Positions 18,121 to 26,794 of a stretch of DNA of 64,000 bases are shown here, piece after piece. The DNA is from Paenibacillus sabuli. Its GTDB lineage: Bacteria; Bacillota; Bacilli; Paenibacillales; Paenibacillaceae. The DNA lies in contig NZ_JACXIZ010000028.1 in assembly GCF_014705605.1 (NCBI RefSeq), positions 84,370 through 148,369 of the forward strand, read 5' to 3'. The position numbers were made by a program, and so were the translations under genes. The notes beneath the pieces were generated by a model, which was not told the origin of the DNA, searched no databases, and was given only the letters and a program-made list of their open reading frames with translations. Numbering within the stretch: the stretch's first letter is position 1; every line of letters begins with the position of its first letter.

Positions 18121-20073
18121 CGCATAGCGCAGCCGGGCCCCGGGCGGCAGCACGGCCTCGATCGACGCCCGTACGGGATGGCGGCTCTCCTGCAGCTCCT
18201 CGCTCAGGATCGCCACCGTCCCGCGGTCGTCCCGCGACCGAATGAGTCGGCCGATGCCCTGACGCAGCCGGAGCAGCATGTAGGGCAGGTCGACCTCGGC
18301 GTAGGGATCGCGCGCGCGGGATCGCTTGGCGATGAAGACCGGATCGTGGGGCGGGAACGGCAGCGACCAGACAATCACCTGGCTGAGCGAGGGGCCCGGG
18401 ATGTCCAGGCCTTCCCACAGGCTGACCGCGCAGAGCACGCTGGACTCGTCGCGCTCGAAGGCGTCGATCAGATGGCTGATCTCCCGGTCGCCCTCGAACA
18501 GGAAGAGCAGTCCGGCGCAGTCCGGACAGTAGATGAGCTCTTGCCGGAATCGGGCGAGCTGCTCGCGCGAGGGGAAGAGCAGCAGCGTGCGCCCTCCGGC
18601 ATCGATCAGCAGCCGCTCGGCGGCCTTCATCTTGGACCGGTCGTGATCGCTCCGCTCTGTCCACTGCGGCGCCACCAGCGTCATGCGGGAGCCGTACGGA
18701 TCGGGAGGCGGAACGGAGAAGCTCAGATAGCTCGCGCCGACCCCGAGGCTGTGCGCCATATAGTCGAACGAGCCCTCGACGGATAGCGTCGCGGAGGAGA
18801 AGACGACGGGCATCGGCCGGTCGAAGACGCGCGACTGCAGCAGCTCGCGCACCGTCATCGGCATGATCGCCAGCGACAAGCCCGGACCCTGTCCGGACAC
18901 CCAGCAGATCAGCTCCTCCTGCCGCTCGAACAGCCCCAGCGCATGCTGCATCATCTCCAGATGCTCCTCGACGATGCGCAATTGGTAGTCGTCCAGCGTG
19001 AACAGACCGCTCTCGTACACCAGCTCCTCCTCGATCACCGCCAGCAGCTCCCGGAAGCGCCTCATCTCTGTGCGCAGCCGCTCGTCGACGAGCACCTGCA
19101 TCCGCTCCGAGCCCGCGACCGGGCGGGACTGCGACTGCAGCCAGCCGAACACGGTCTCGCTCTGGGCGATTGTCTCGTCTACGCGCAGCGCCAATGACTT
19201 GCGTACTCGGCCATGCAGCAGCCGAGTAATCAGTTCCTCGAAGACGTCGTGCCTGAGCTTGTAGGTCAGCGCTTTTTGCGCCGCCGCTTCGAGCAGGTGT
19301 CCCTCGTCGAAGACGACCGCGCCATGCTCGGGCAGCAGCGGCAGCTGGCCTTCGCGGCGCCGCGCTTCGCGCGTCCACACATGCTCCATATAGAAGTCGT
19401 GCGAGCAGATGATCAGGTCCGCCGCGGCGCGCGTGTGCGCACGCGAGAGCGTCTGACCGCAGCGGTGACGCTGCGGACAGGCGAGACAGTCGTGAAAGGC
19501 GTCCCAATTGACCATCTCCCACTGGGCATCGTCCAGCTCGGGATAGTCCTTGCGGTCGCCGTATGGGTAGAAGGCCTGCATTGTAGCGCTTTGGCGGGCG
19601 AAGGGCGGCAGCTGCTCGCGCAGCGCCTCGAAACGCGTGCCGTACTGCTCGTCGAGCCGCGCATAGTCCAGCTTGTCCAGGCACAGATACTGCTCCGGCG
19701 CCTTGGCGGCGCGGGCGTCGATGGAGAGACCCAGATGCCGCTCGAGCTTGGCCAGGTCTCCGCCCGGCTTGAGCAACTGCTCGATGAGCGATTCGTCCGC
19801 GCAGGCGACGATCGCCGGCTTGCCGGTGTAGCGGGCGTAGCACAGGCTATACAGGAGGTAGACGATCGTCTTGCCGGTGCCGACGCCGGCTTCGGCGAAG
19901 ATCGTCTTGCGCTGTGTGAAGGCGCGCTCCAACTGGTAAGCCATATAGATCTGCTCCTCCCGCACCTCAAAGCCGGCAGCGGGAAGCCGTTCGTACAGCA
20001 CGTCTGCGATCCACTCGCCGGCCTGCTCCATGTAGGGACGCGAACGGTCGTATGCGAAGGGGTAGCGTGCCAT
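18112..20073 (-). CDS. DinG/XPD-type ATP-dependent DNA helicase (YpvA-like)
   Basis: This 653-residue superfamily 2 helicase has Walker A GVGTGKT (about residue 64), the box-II motif 'VVFDEGHLL', and motif VI 'RQGIGRLIRSRDDRG'. Four cysteines (one in 'QYLCLDK', three in 'DCLACPQRHRC') are placed to hold a 4Fe-4S cluster, as in XPD and DinG. It lacks the exonuclease domain of long Firmicute DinG proteins and so resembles YpvA of Bacillus subtilis. It probably unwinds 5'-tailed or branched DNA in repair. The ATG at 20073 has only a moderate AGAGGA site. It is a single gene convergent with the GGDEF-EAL gene. Confidence 0.88.
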   Translation of the reverse strand: MARYPFAYDRSRPYMEQAGEWIADVLYERLPAAGFEVREEQIYMAYQLERAFTQRKTIFAEAGVGTGKTIVYLLYSLCYARYTGKPAIVACADESLIEQLLKPGGDLAKLERHLGLSIDARAAKAPEQYLCLDKLDYARLDEQYGTRFEALREQLPPFARQSATMQAFYPYGDRKDYPELDDAQWEMVNWDAFHDCLACPQRHRCGQTLSRAHTRAAADLIICSHDFYMEHVWTREARRREGQLPLLPEHGAVVFDEGHLLEAAAQKALTYKLRHDVFEELITRLLHGRVRKSLALRVDETIAQSETVFGWLQSQSRPVAGSERMQVLVDERLRTEMRRFRELLAVIEEELVYESGLFTLDDYQLRIVEEHLEMMQHALGLFERQEELICWVSGQGPGLSLAIMPMTVRELLQSRVFDRPMPVVFSSATLSVEGSFDYMAHSLGVGASYLSFSVPPPDPYGSRMTLVAPQWTERSDHDRSKMKAAERLLIDAGGRTLLLFPSREQLARFRQELIYCPDCAGLLFLFEGDREISHLIDAFERDESSVLCAVSLWEGLDIPGPSLSQVIVWSLPFPPHDPVFIAKRSRARDPYAEVDLPYMLLRLRQGIGRLIRSRDDRGTVAILSEELQESRHPVRASIEAVLPPGARLRYALA

Positions 20074-20163
20074 TAGCCGTCCAGTCCTCTCTGTGAAGAT
20101 GTTCCTCCATCATACCGGGATTGGGCCCGGCATTCAAGCCGCGGCCGGCGGACGGGCAGGCGA

Positions 20164-20187
20164 GTTTTTTTAATGGGGAGTGGGTAT
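20164..20187 (+). promoter_or_regulatory. Candidate sigma-B promoter before the GNAT gene
   Basis: GTTTTT, 12 bases, GGGTAT. The -10 matches the general-stress consensus exactly and the -35 differs at two positions. It lies 40 bases before the start codon at 20228. Confidence 0.35.
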
Positions 20188-20227
20188 TAATATAAGAGAG
20201 CAGCGAAAAAAAACGGGAGGTTGAGCG

Positions 20228-20773
20228 ATGGACTGGTACGACAAGCTGAGCGATTATTTCCCGGAGCACGAGATGAAGAACCCCCAGCACTTGAAGGATC
20301 TGATCGCAGACAAGGACATCTACCACAAGGAAGAAAATTCGGAGTACATTACGTTGTATGCGGAGTTTCCCAGTTTTGTGTTCATCGACTATCTTCTCGT
20401 CACGTCCAAGCAGCGGGGCAAGGGCATCGGCACGCGCGTACTGGACGGGTTCAAGGCCAAAGGCAAGCTGGTGCTGCTGGAGGCGGAGCCGAAGGATCCG
20501 GATAACGACGACGCCCAGCGGCGGCTCAACTTCTATGCGCGCAACGGGTTCAAGCAGGCGGATCAGATTGTCTACGAGCGCGAAAACGACGAAGGGGAAT
20601 CCTTTCGCATGCACATCTTGTACTGGGCGCCGGCTGCGCTGCCCCAGGAGGAAATCTTGACAAAGATGGCGATGGCCTGCAAGGAAATCCACAATTATCG
20701 GAGCAAGCGCTACTACGGCCGCGTGTTGGCTGATCCCGAGGAAGTGCTGCGGCTTAAAACCGATCAGGTCTAA
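20228..20773 (+). CDS. GNAT-family N-acetyltransferase
   Basis: A 181-residue single-domain acyltransferase. Motif A is 'LVTSKQRGKGIGTRVL' (about residues 57-72) and the C-terminal half has 'RLNFYARNGFKQADQIVYE', typical of GNAT motif B. The N-terminus begins 'WYDKLSDYFPEHEMK'. The acceptor is unknown. GGGAGG lies eight bases before the ATG. A possible sigma-B promoter lies upstream and a good terminator downstream, so it is a monocistronic unit. Confidence 0.85.
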   Translation: MDWYDKLSDYFPEHEMKNPQHLKDLIADKDIYHKEENSEYITLYAEFPSFVFIDYLLVTSKQRGKGIGTRVLDGFKAKGKLVLLEAEPKDPDNDDAQRRLNFYARNGFKQADQIVYERENDEGESFRMHILYWAPAALPQEEILTKMAMACKEIHNYRSKRYYGRVLADPEEVLRLKTDQV

Positions 20774-20777
20774 AAGT

Positions 20778-20808
20778 ATGGTGAAAGCTCTGGCAACTCT
20801 TTCACCAT
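20778..20808 (+). other. Hairpin after the GNAT stop codon
   Basis: ATGGTGAAAG (20778-20787) pairs perfectly with CTTTCACCAT (20799-20808) around an 11-base loop. There is no T-run; it may protect the 3' end, as a true terminator follows. Confidence 0.45.
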
Positions 20809-20832
20809 GCTTCTAAGAAGCGGCTCCATAGC

Positions 20833-20872
20833 AAGACCGCCTTCCGGCTTTATACGGATGGCGGTCTTTTTT
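20833..20872 (+). terminator. Terminator of the GNAT gene
   Basis: AAGACCGCC (20833-20841) pairs with GGCGGTCTT (20860-20868) and is followed by a T-run. Confidence 0.85.
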
Positions 20873-20881
20873 AAATCTACG

Positions 20882-20910
20882 TTGACATTCGAAGCTTAGC
20901 GTTATACAAT
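20882..20910 (+). promoter_or_regulatory. Vegetative promoter of the YceI gene
   Basis: TTGACA (20882-20887), 17 bases, TACAAT (20905-20910) is a near-consensus sigma-A promoter in the AT-rich gap before the yceI-type gene. Confidence 0.7.
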
Positions 20911-20984
20911 TGCTCTGTAAATAAATATAGTATATAAACTTACTAATAGTTAGTTATTTAATTGAGACGAGGAGAGTGGAAGGC

Positions 20985-21518
20985 ATGACTGTACAAAAAT
21001 GGGCCGTGGATGCGGGTCACAGCAGCGTGGATTTTTCGATCAAGCATATGATGATTGCGCGGGTGAAGGGCACGTTTCATACGTTCGAGGCGGACATCGA
21101 GGCCAATCCGGAGGATCTGACAACGGCGAGCATCGAGTTCCGCGTCGACCTGGGCAGCATCGATACGCGCAATGCGGATCGCGACAATCACTTGCGTTCG
21201 GGTGATTTCTTCAATGTGGAGAAGAACCCGCAAATGGTGTTCACCGCCAAGCAGATCGTCTCGACCGGCAGCGGCGACTACCGCGTCACCGGAGACCTGC
21301 TGCTGAATGGATTGACGCGCACCGAAACCTTTGTCGTCACCTACGAGGGCTCGGGCAAGGATCCATGGGGCAACGACAAGGTCGGCTTCAGCGCCAAGGG
21401 CGCGATCCTGCGCAGCGACTACGGCCTCACCTACAACTCGGCGCTGGAGACAGGCGGGGTGCTGATCGGCGACGAGGTAAAGATCGCCATCGAACTGGAG
21501 GCGGCGGCGAGCGCGTAA
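20985..21518 (+). CDS. YceI-family lipid-binding protein
   Basis: This 177-residue protein matches the YceI family along its length: 'WAVDAGHSSVDFSIKHMMIA' near the start, 'SIDTRNADRDNHLRSGDFFN' in the middle and 'SDYGLTYNSALETGG' near the end. YceI proteins are lipocalin-like beta barrels that bind isoprenoid or amphiphilic chains. This copy has no signal peptide, as is common in Firmicutes, so it is probably cytoplasmic. The ATG follows GAGGAG; the in-frame GTG three codons upstream is less well placed. Confidence 0.9.
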   Translation: MTVQKWAVDAGHSSVDFSIKHMMIARVKGTFHTFEADIEANPEDLTTASIEFRVDLGSIDTRNADRDNHLRSGDFFNVEKNPQMVFTAKQIVSTGSGDYRVTGDLLLNGLTRTETFVVTYEGSGKDPWGNDKVGFSAKGAILRSDYGLTYNSALETGGVLIGDEVKIAIELEAAASA

Positions 21519-21596
21519 TGCGCCGGGCCCGTTTCTTTTCCGGCAGCAAGGTCTGACAGGCCGTGACTGGCGAATCGGAGCGTATAGTGAACTGGA

Positions 21597-21649
21597 AAGC
21601 GGCAGCGAGGACCGTCCGATTCGCGGGCGGCGGCCTCGCTGCCGCTTTT
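21597..21649 (+). terminator. Terminator of the YceI gene
   Basis: AAGCGGCAGCGAGG (21597-21610) pairs with CCTCGCTGCCGCTT (21634-21647), ending in TTTTT on the plus strand. It lies between convergent genes. Confidence 0.75.
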
Positions 21650-21672
21650 TCCACCGTTGTCGCGCGCGCCCG

Positions 21673-22725
21673 TCAATCCCAATCCAGAAGCGCCTGTTCC
21701 AGCTCCTCGTGCAGCGCCGCCCGCCTGGCAGTAGAGAGGAACGCGGCATCGATTGCGTTGCGCGCCAGCTCGGGCACCGCGGATATCGGCAGGCCGCCTT
21801 GCCGCACCAGCCGGGCGTACTCCGCGGACAGGGTGGTGCCGGAGACGGTCGGATTATCGGTGTTGACGGAGACGCGCAGGCCTTGTTGCCAATAGGTCCG
21901 CAACGGGTAGCGGTCCCAGCTTGCGGCGGCGCCGGTCTGCATATTGCTGAGCGGACACATCTCCAGCGCGATGCCGCGGGCGCGCACGAGCTCCAGCAGC
22001 GCCGGATCCTCGCGCAGACGGACGCCGTGCCCGATCCGCGACGCGCCGAGATGCTCGATCGCCTCGCGGATATTGTGGACCCCGGCGGCCTCGCCGGCAT
22101 GAATCGTGACCGGCAGCCGGTGGCGGCGGGCAGCGGCGAATACTTCGCGGAACCGGCTCGCCGGATAAGCGGTCTCGTCCCCGGCCAGATCGACCGCGGC
22201 CAGTCCATGTCCGAGCAGCGGGGCCGCCTCCTCGATCACCTCGAGATTAACAGCTGTCTCGTGGTGCCGCATGCAGATCGCGATCGCGCTAGCCGTCGTC
22301 TTGCTGGCGGCTTCGCCGCGGCGCATGCCGGCGAGGACATGCGCTGCGGCTTGACGCACAGACAGCCCTTGCCTGCGGTGCAGCTGCGGGGCGAAGCGAA
22401 TCTCGACGTGGCGCACGCCGTCCGCGGCGCAGTCCAGGACGGTCTCGCAGGCGATGCGCTCCAGCGCGGCGCCGCGCTGCATGGACGGCAGCACCAGATC
22501 GAAGGTGCGCAAGTATTCGGGCAGGCTGCTGCAGCCGGGCTCCACCTGCATGTACCTGCGCAGGGCCTCCGGCTCGGCCGCCGGCAATGCTCTGCCCTCG
22601 GCGGCCGCCAGCGCGAGCAGCGTCTGCGGACGGACCGCGCCGTCCAGATGCAGATGCAGCTCGACCTTGGGCAGACGGCGCAGGCGTGCCGCCAGCTGCT
22701 GATCCTCCATCGCCGTATCCTTCAC
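21673..22725 (-). CDS. add: Adenosine deaminase
   Basis: This 350-residue purine salvage enzyme converts adenosine to inosine and ammonia. Zinc-site motifs are 'PKVELHLHLDGAVRPQTLL' (HxH), 'TIHAGEAAG' (His and catalytic Glu region), 'RIGHGVRL' and 'VNTDNPTVSGTTL' (Asp ligand and substrate Asp). Length and order match bacterial Add. I take the GTG at 22725, with AGGAG about ten bases upstream; an ATG five codons later (22710) is possible. It is a single gene convergent with yceI. Confidence 0.93.
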   Translation of the reverse strand: MKDTAMEDQQLAARLRRLPKVELHLHLDGAVRPQTLLALAAAEGRALPAAEPEALRRYMQVEPGCSSLPEYLRTFDLVLPSMQRGAALERIACETVLDCAADGVRHVEIRFAPQLHRRQGLSVRQAAAHVLAGMRRGEAASKTTASAIAICMRHHETAVNLEVIEEAAPLLGHGLAAVDLAGDETAYPASRFREVFAAARRHRLPVTIHAGEAAGVHNIREAIEHLGASRIGHGVRLREDPALLELVRARGIALEMCPLSNMQTGAAASWDRYPLRTYWQQGLRVSVNTDNPTVSGTTLSAEYARLVRQGGLPISAVPELARNAIDAAFLSTARRAALHEELEQALLDWD

Positions 22726-22822
22726 CCGTGCCTCACTCCTTTTTTATTCTGTTTATACTATACGACACCACGCAAGACCATTCCTCCCGGTGGCCGCGAT
22801 CGCCCCTCCATCATTGCCCGTC

Positions 22823-22848
22823 GTTTCATACGGAATCGATCCGGGTAA
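22823..22848 (+). promoter_or_regulatory. Candidate sigma-B promoter before the ytkL-type gene
   Basis: GTTTCA, 14 bases, GGGTAA. Spacing is right for sigma-B; two -35 positions and one -10 position differ from GTTTAA/GGGTAT. It lies about 60 bases before the start codon. Confidence 0.35.
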
Positions 22849-22909
22849 CCTGAGGGTATAGGCGCGATTTCATTTTGCGCTGCAATCCCGATCAAGGAGT
22901 GAGAGCGCT

Positions 22910-23599
22910 ATGAAGGCAACCTTTCTCGGACATAGCTGTGTGCTGGTAGAGACGAAGCAGCATACGATTATTATCGACCCGTTCCTGACCGGCAATCCCG
23001 CCGCCAGCCGTTCGGCGGACAGCATACGCGCCGATGTCGTACTGCTGACCCACGGACACAACGATCATGTCGGAGACGCGGAGCAGATCGCCAAGGCCAA
23101 CGACGCGCTGGTCGTCGCCCCCAACGAGCTGGCCGTCTGGCTGGGCTGGCAGGGATGCCGCACCCATCCGATGCATATCGGGGGCGCGCATGCCTTCGAT
23201 TTTGGCCGCGTCAAATTCACGCCCGCTCTCCACGGATCCGGTTACGAGCTGGCAGACGAGAAACGCATTGTCTATATGGGCATGCCCGGAGGGCTGCTGC
23301 TAAGCGCCGATGGTTACACGATTTATCACGCGGGAGATACGGCTCTCTTCGGCGATATGAAGCTGATCGGCGATCGCGAGCAGATCGATTTGGCTTTTTT
23401 GCCGATCGGCGACAATTTCACGATGGGGCCGGAGGATGCGCTGCTGGCGGCGCAATGGATCGGCGCCAAGCAAGTCGTGCCGGTGCATTACAATACCTTC
23501 CCGCTGATCGAGCAGGACGGAGACGCCTTCGTGCAAGCATTGGCCGCCCATCGCATGGACGGCAAGGCGCTGGCGCCCGGGGACTGGCTGGAATTGTAA
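22910..23599 (+). CDS. ytkL: Metallo-beta-lactamase-fold hydrolase, UPF0173 family
   Basis: A 229-residue cytoplasmic hydrolase of the YtkL/UPF0173 family. The dinuclear metal site is visible as '[12 protein letters not shown]' (HxHxDH), the Asp in '[12 protein letters not shown]' and the late His in '[10 protein letters not shown]'. The opening '[19 protein letters not shown]' and '[19 protein letters not shown]' are characteristic. The physiological substrate is not known. AAGGAG precedes the ATG. A possible sigma-B promoter lies upstream. Confidence 0.92.
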   Translation: MKATFLGHSCVLVETKQHTIIIDPFLTGNPAASRSADSIRADVVLLTHGHNDHVGDAEQIAKANDALVVAPNELAVWLGWQGCRTHPMHIGGAHAFDFGRVKFTPALHGSGYELADEKRIVYMGMPGGLLLSADGYTIYHAGDTALFGDMKLIGDREQIDLAFLPIGDNFTMGPEDALLAAQWIGAKQVVPVHYNTFPLIEQDGDAFVQALAAHRMDGKALAPGDWLEL

Positions 23600-23682
23600 G
23601 CCGAAGCGCTTCCCCCGGATCAGGGTGCGGGCGATATTGTTCGCAAGCGAATGCAACTCGCACCTTTTTTTGCACGATTGCG

Positions 23683-23693
23683 TATGGTATAAT
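23683..23693 (+). promoter_or_regulatory. Extended -10 promoter driving a leaderless mini-ORF
   Basis: TATAAT (23688-23693) is preceded by TGG, giving TGnTATAAT, an extended -10 promoter that needs little -35. An ATG starts at 23700, six bases after the -10 box, exactly where transcription should begin. Confidence 0.6.
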
Positions 23694-23699
23694 CATACA

Positions 23700-23810
23700 A
23701 TGACCGGAAGCGACGCCGTCCTCGCAGCGCTGCGGACAAGCGACCCGGTCGCCATCGGCGTGCCTTCGCATGGCGGTTCTAACCTATACATAAGCAATGT
23801 TGTCAGGTAA
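23700..23810 (+). CDS. 36-residue leaderless mini-ORF (leader peptide or gene remnant)
   Basis: The ATG lies at the predicted transcription start, so the message would be leaderless. The first 25 codons have the GC-rich third positions of local genes ('MTGSDAVLAALRTSDPVAIG'); the last ten are AT-rich and end in TAA. A factor-independent terminator follows about 45 bases later, and the kinase gene starts after that. It could be a leader peptide, a small protein, or the 5' end of a decayed gene. I recognise no family. Confidence 0.4.
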   Translation: MTGSDAVLAALRTSDPVAIGVPSHGGSNLYISNVVR

Positions 23811-23854
23811 ATGAGGGAATCCGTCTGCTTACAATGTCGGAAGTCTTCTCGTGG

Positions 23855-23892
23855 CCTAACTCTCCTGAATACAGGGCAGTTAGGTCTTTTTC
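23855..23892 (+). terminator. Terminator between mini-ORF and kinase gene
   Basis: CCTAACT (23855-23861) pairs with AGTTAGG (23878-23884), partly extended through the loop, and is followed by TCTTTTTC. It ends 37 bases before the kinase start and so could act as an attenuator. Confidence 0.7.
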
Positions 23893-23929
23893 GGTTTACA
23901 ATAATTTGAAAGATTGGGGGCGGCATGCG

Positions 23930-24853
23930 GTGGAAATGTCGCGGCGGCGTCTTCCGTCTGTACAAGCCCTTGCGGTGGCGGGAATCGTCCTTCTTGTGCT
24001 TCATCAGGGCGTACTTCTGCTGTTCGCGGCGGAATGGCTGCTGCATGCCGTTACTCTCGCAGGCGGATTGCTGGTGCTGCTGGCGGTCCTTCGCGTCTAT
24101 CGCGCCTTCCATGATTCGTGGGCGCCGCTCGCGGCATCGGGGCAGGTGGGAAGCGTGGTCCAAAAGCAGCGAATGCCGCCCCCTGATCCGGAGCCTGCCG
24201 GATCCGACCAATTGGCGATGGCCGGCATGCTGGCGGCCGGCATTGCCCATGAGATTCGCAATCCGCTGACCAGTCTGAGGGGGTTCCTTCAGCTGCTGCG
24301 CGCGGACAAGCAGCGCTACTCGGATATTATGCTGGCCGAGGTGGATCGCATCAATGAAATTGTCAATGAACTGCTTCGACTGGCGGACCCGAAGCCGCGC
24401 GAGCCCGAGCAGAAGCCGTTGCTGCCGCTCGTGCGGAGCGTCGTTACCTTGCTCGAGGGTCAGGCGAACCTGATGAACGTGCGCATGCGTATAGAGACCG
24501 ATGAGGCGGCCGAAGTCGCGGTCGTGGTCTGCGAGGAGAACAAGCTAAAGCAGGTCTTCATCAATCTGGTCAAAAATGCGATTGAAGCGATGCCAGACGG
24601 CGGCGAAATTGAGCTTCATTGCTTTTGCGAGGGGAAGCGGGTCTGCCTGCAAGTGGCGGACCGCGGCTCCGGGATCGACGTGCAGCTCGCTGACCGCTTG
24701 GGCCAGCCGTTTGTCACGACCAAGGAGAATGGCATGGGCCTGGGACTGATGATCTGCCGCAGCATTATCGAGGGCCACAAGGGCGACCTTCAATTCGACG
24801 GCCGCGAGCACGGCGGCACGGTGGTGACGGTCAGCTTGCCTATACTACGCTAG
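23930..24853 (+). CDS. Sensor histidine kinase (sporulation-kinase type)
   Basis: About 307 residues from the chosen GTG. Two membrane helices (about 12-31 and 36-56) are followed by a short linker and a HisKA domain with 'GIAHEIRNPLTSLRGFLQLL', as in KinA-KinE of Bacillus. The HATPase domain has 'QVFINLVKNAIEAMPDGG' and 'GMGLGLMICRSIIEGHKG'. No PAS domain is present. GTG 23930 follows GGGGGC by about eight bases. An in-frame ATG at 23834 would place the terminator hairpin inside the coding region and is less likely. No response regulator gene is adjacent, as expected for a phosphorelay kinase. Confidence 0.82.
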   Translation: MEMSRRRLPSVQALAVAGIVLLVLHQGVLLLFAAEWLLHAVTLAGGLLVLLAVLRVYRAFHDSWAPLAASGQVGSVVQKQRMPPPDPEPAGSDQLAMAGMLAAGIAHEIRNPLTSLRGFLQLLRADKQRYSDIMLAEVDRINEIVNELLRLADPKPREPEQKPLLPLVRSVVTLLEGQANLMNVRMRIETDEAAEVAVVVCEENKLKQVFINLVKNAIEAMPDGGEIELHCFCEGKRVCLQVADRGSGIDVQLADRLGQPFVTTKENGMGLGLMICRSIIEGHKGDLQFDGREHGGTVVTVSLPILR

Positions 24854-24932
24854 ATTGGAGGACATCGAGACTTGGTCGGCAGCGGCTCCGATGGGCATGA
24901 CGGCGGAATCGCCCGGCACAGGTCGCAACTAG

Positions 24933-25619
24933 ATGAAGGAAGCTATGAATCATTACCAGCAGCTCATTTCGAGCTTTACCGGAAAATTGTTGCGTGATTA
25001 TTTCGGGAAGGGACCCGAATCGGTATTTGTGTCGATCGGATCGTCATGCATTGCCATCTATGCGCGCAAATTTCTGACCCCGTCGGAGCGGGTACTGCTG
25101 GAACAGAAGCAGGGGGCCATCGTCGATCAGGTGCGCGGCTTGCTCCTGGAGCGCATGGCCCCCGAAATTGCCAATTACATCGCCACGGTAACCGGCGTCA
25201 GGCCGGAGGAAATTTATTGCGATTGGAACGTGGATAGTCGGACGCTGATGATACTCGGACTGACCGGCGAATCGATGCTGGAAGTCGAATCGGATGCAGC
25301 CGGCTACGCCGGCAAGCAAGAGCTGGAGCGCGAGATCAGCCGGATCAGCGAGGAAGCCGCCTCGTCGCAGATTGCCTCCTACGAGATCAACGCTCGCACG
25401 CTGCTCGTCGTACGCACCGGCGTGCTGGTGCGTATCGAGCAGGAGCTGATCCGGCTCGGGCAGAGCGAATTGCTGCGTCGCGCCAAGCGCGATCTGGCCA
25501 AGCGCGAGCTGCTGCGCAGCAGCGCTGTGGAGGGCATTCTCGGCCGTCGCATCGTAGATGCCTTCGCCGACTGGGACTTTTCGCGCGACCGCAGTGTCAT
25601 GCTGCTCCTGCTCGCATAG
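24933..25619 (+). CDS. MpsC/DUF2294-domain protein (tandem domains)
   Basis: This 228-residue soluble protein consists of two related halves of about 110 residues, each with a 'GKGPESVFVSIG'- or 'INARTLLVVRTGVL'-like strand. This is the DUF2294 fold, named for MpsC of the Staphylococcus aureus sodium-coupled membrane-potential system. No MpsA or MpsB gene is nearby, so a role in ion transport cannot be assumed. The start is unsure: ATG 24933 has a weak AGG, while ATG 24945 has AAGGA only four bases away. It lies 79 bases after the kinase gene, perhaps co-transcribed. Confidence 0.75.
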   Translation: MKEAMNHYQQLISSFTGKLLRDYFGKGPESVFVSIGSSCIAIYARKFLTPSERVLLEQKQGAIVDQVRGLLLERMAPEIANYIATVTGVRPEEIYCDWNVDSRTLMILGLTGESMLEVESDAAGYAGKQELEREISRISEEAASSQIASYEINARTLLVVRTGVLVRIEQELIRLGQSELLRRAKRDLAKRELLRSSAVEGILGRRIVDAFADWDFSRDRSVMLLLLA

Positions 25620-25842
25620 TGAACATCACATGCGGCTATTATTCAATCCAAGCAACCGGGAGAGACCCTGCCAATCGCAAGGCGAGGCGGCACCGCCCAC
25701 TGACGGCGTCTTATGCTTCGCTGACGAATGCTCAGGCGCTCTCTCCCTCGCAACATCCCCTTCCATGCCCCGCATGATTGACCTTTCGCACCTCTTTTTT
25801 CTTCGACTGCTAATCCATAGTCTCTCTCCATGCAGCCGCAGC

Positions 25843-25872
25843 GGATGAAAATGCCGCTCTTGTGGCATAGTA
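25843..25872 (+). promoter_or_regulatory. Possible sigma-G promoter of pdaA
   Basis: GGATG, 18 bases, CATAGTA resembles the forespore sigma-G consensus (gHATR-N18-CATWHTA) with one mismatch in each box. It sits 30 bases before the start. B. subtilis pdaA is forespore-expressed. The rest of 25620-25842 shows no gene. Confidence 0.3.
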
Positions 25873-25901
25873 CTCCAAACAAGTATAAGGAGGAGTGCGC
25901 C

Positions 25902-26690
25902 ATGGGAATGCGACGCAGGTATGCCCTGTTGGCTGCCGGTGCGGCAGCTGCGCTGTGGCTGCTGTTGGGCAGTACGGCCGGCGCGACCGGGGATGCGCCG
26001 TATCATTTCGGATTCAAAAAAAGCAGGGCTGGCCAGCCCGCCTCCATCGAGCAGGAAGGCTTCAAGTCGCTGCTGGAGCGGCACGGGGCGATTTTTAAAG
26101 GCGACGGTTCGCGCAAGGACCTGTATTTAACCTTTGACAACGGCTATGAGAACGGCTATACCGCGACGATCCTGGATGTGCTGCAGGAGCGGCAGGTGCC
26201 GGCGACGTTTTTTGTGACGGGCCACTATGTCAAGGATCAACCGGAGCTGCTGCGACGCATGGCCCGGGAAGGTCATCTGATCGGCAATCACTCCTGGAGC
26301 CATCCGGATATGACGACGATCGGCGACGCCCGCATCCGCGAGGAGCTGGCGAAGGTCCAGCAAGCGGTGCAGGAGGTGACGGGTCAGCGCGAGATGCGCT
26401 ATCTGCGGCCGCCGCGCGGCATCTTCAGCGACCGCTCGCTGGCGGTCAGTCATGCGGCGGGGTACACGAATGTATTCTGGTCGGTCGCCTATAAGGACTG
26501 GGATACGAAGCAGCAAAAAGGCGGACAATACGCCTACGACAACGTTGTCGCGCAGCTCCATCCGGGCGCGGTCATCCTGCTGCATGCCGTCTCCAAAGAC
26601 AATGCCGAGGCGCTCGGCCGCATCATCGAGGAGGCGCGGCGTCAAGGCTACGAGTTCCGCAGTCTGGACCGACTGACACACGAATCTTAG
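25902..26690 (+). CDS. pdaA: Delta-lactam-biosynthetic polysaccharide deacetylase PdaA
   Basis: A 262-residue secreted protein with a signal peptide (about 1-27, ending near STAGATG). It deacetylates N-acetylmuramic acid residues in spore-cortex peptidoglycan, the first step to muramic delta-lactam needed for germination. The PdaA-specific opening 'PYHFGFKKSRAGQPA' and 'LTFDNGYENGYT' (Asp-Asn in place of the usual Asp-Asp) are present, with 'IGNHSWSHPDMT' (metal His pair), 'RYLRPPRGIFS' and 'AVILLHAVSKDN'. AAGGAGGAG precedes ATG 25902. A sigma-G-like promoter lies upstream. Strong evidence that the host sporulates. Confidence 0.93.
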   Translation: MGMRRRYALLAAGAAAALWLLLGSTAGATGDAPYHFGFKKSRAGQPASIEQEGFKSLLERHGAIFKGDGSRKDLYLTFDNGYENGYTATILDVLQERQVPATFFVTGHYVKDQPELLRRMAREGHLIGNHSWSHPDMTTIGDARIREELAKVQQAVQEVTGQREMRYLRPPRGIFSDRSLAVSHAAGYTNVFWSVAYKDWDTKQQKGGQYAYDNVVAQLHPGAVILLHAVSKDNAEALGRIIEEARRQGYEFRSLDRLTHES

Positions 26691-26794
26691 GAATGTGCAA
26701 ACGTTGATTAGCTTCCTCTATGGTCGGAGGCGAGTTCCTTCCTTACAATAAGCGGTAGCAACCGATATTGAAGCTCAAGGGAGGAACCAACGAG

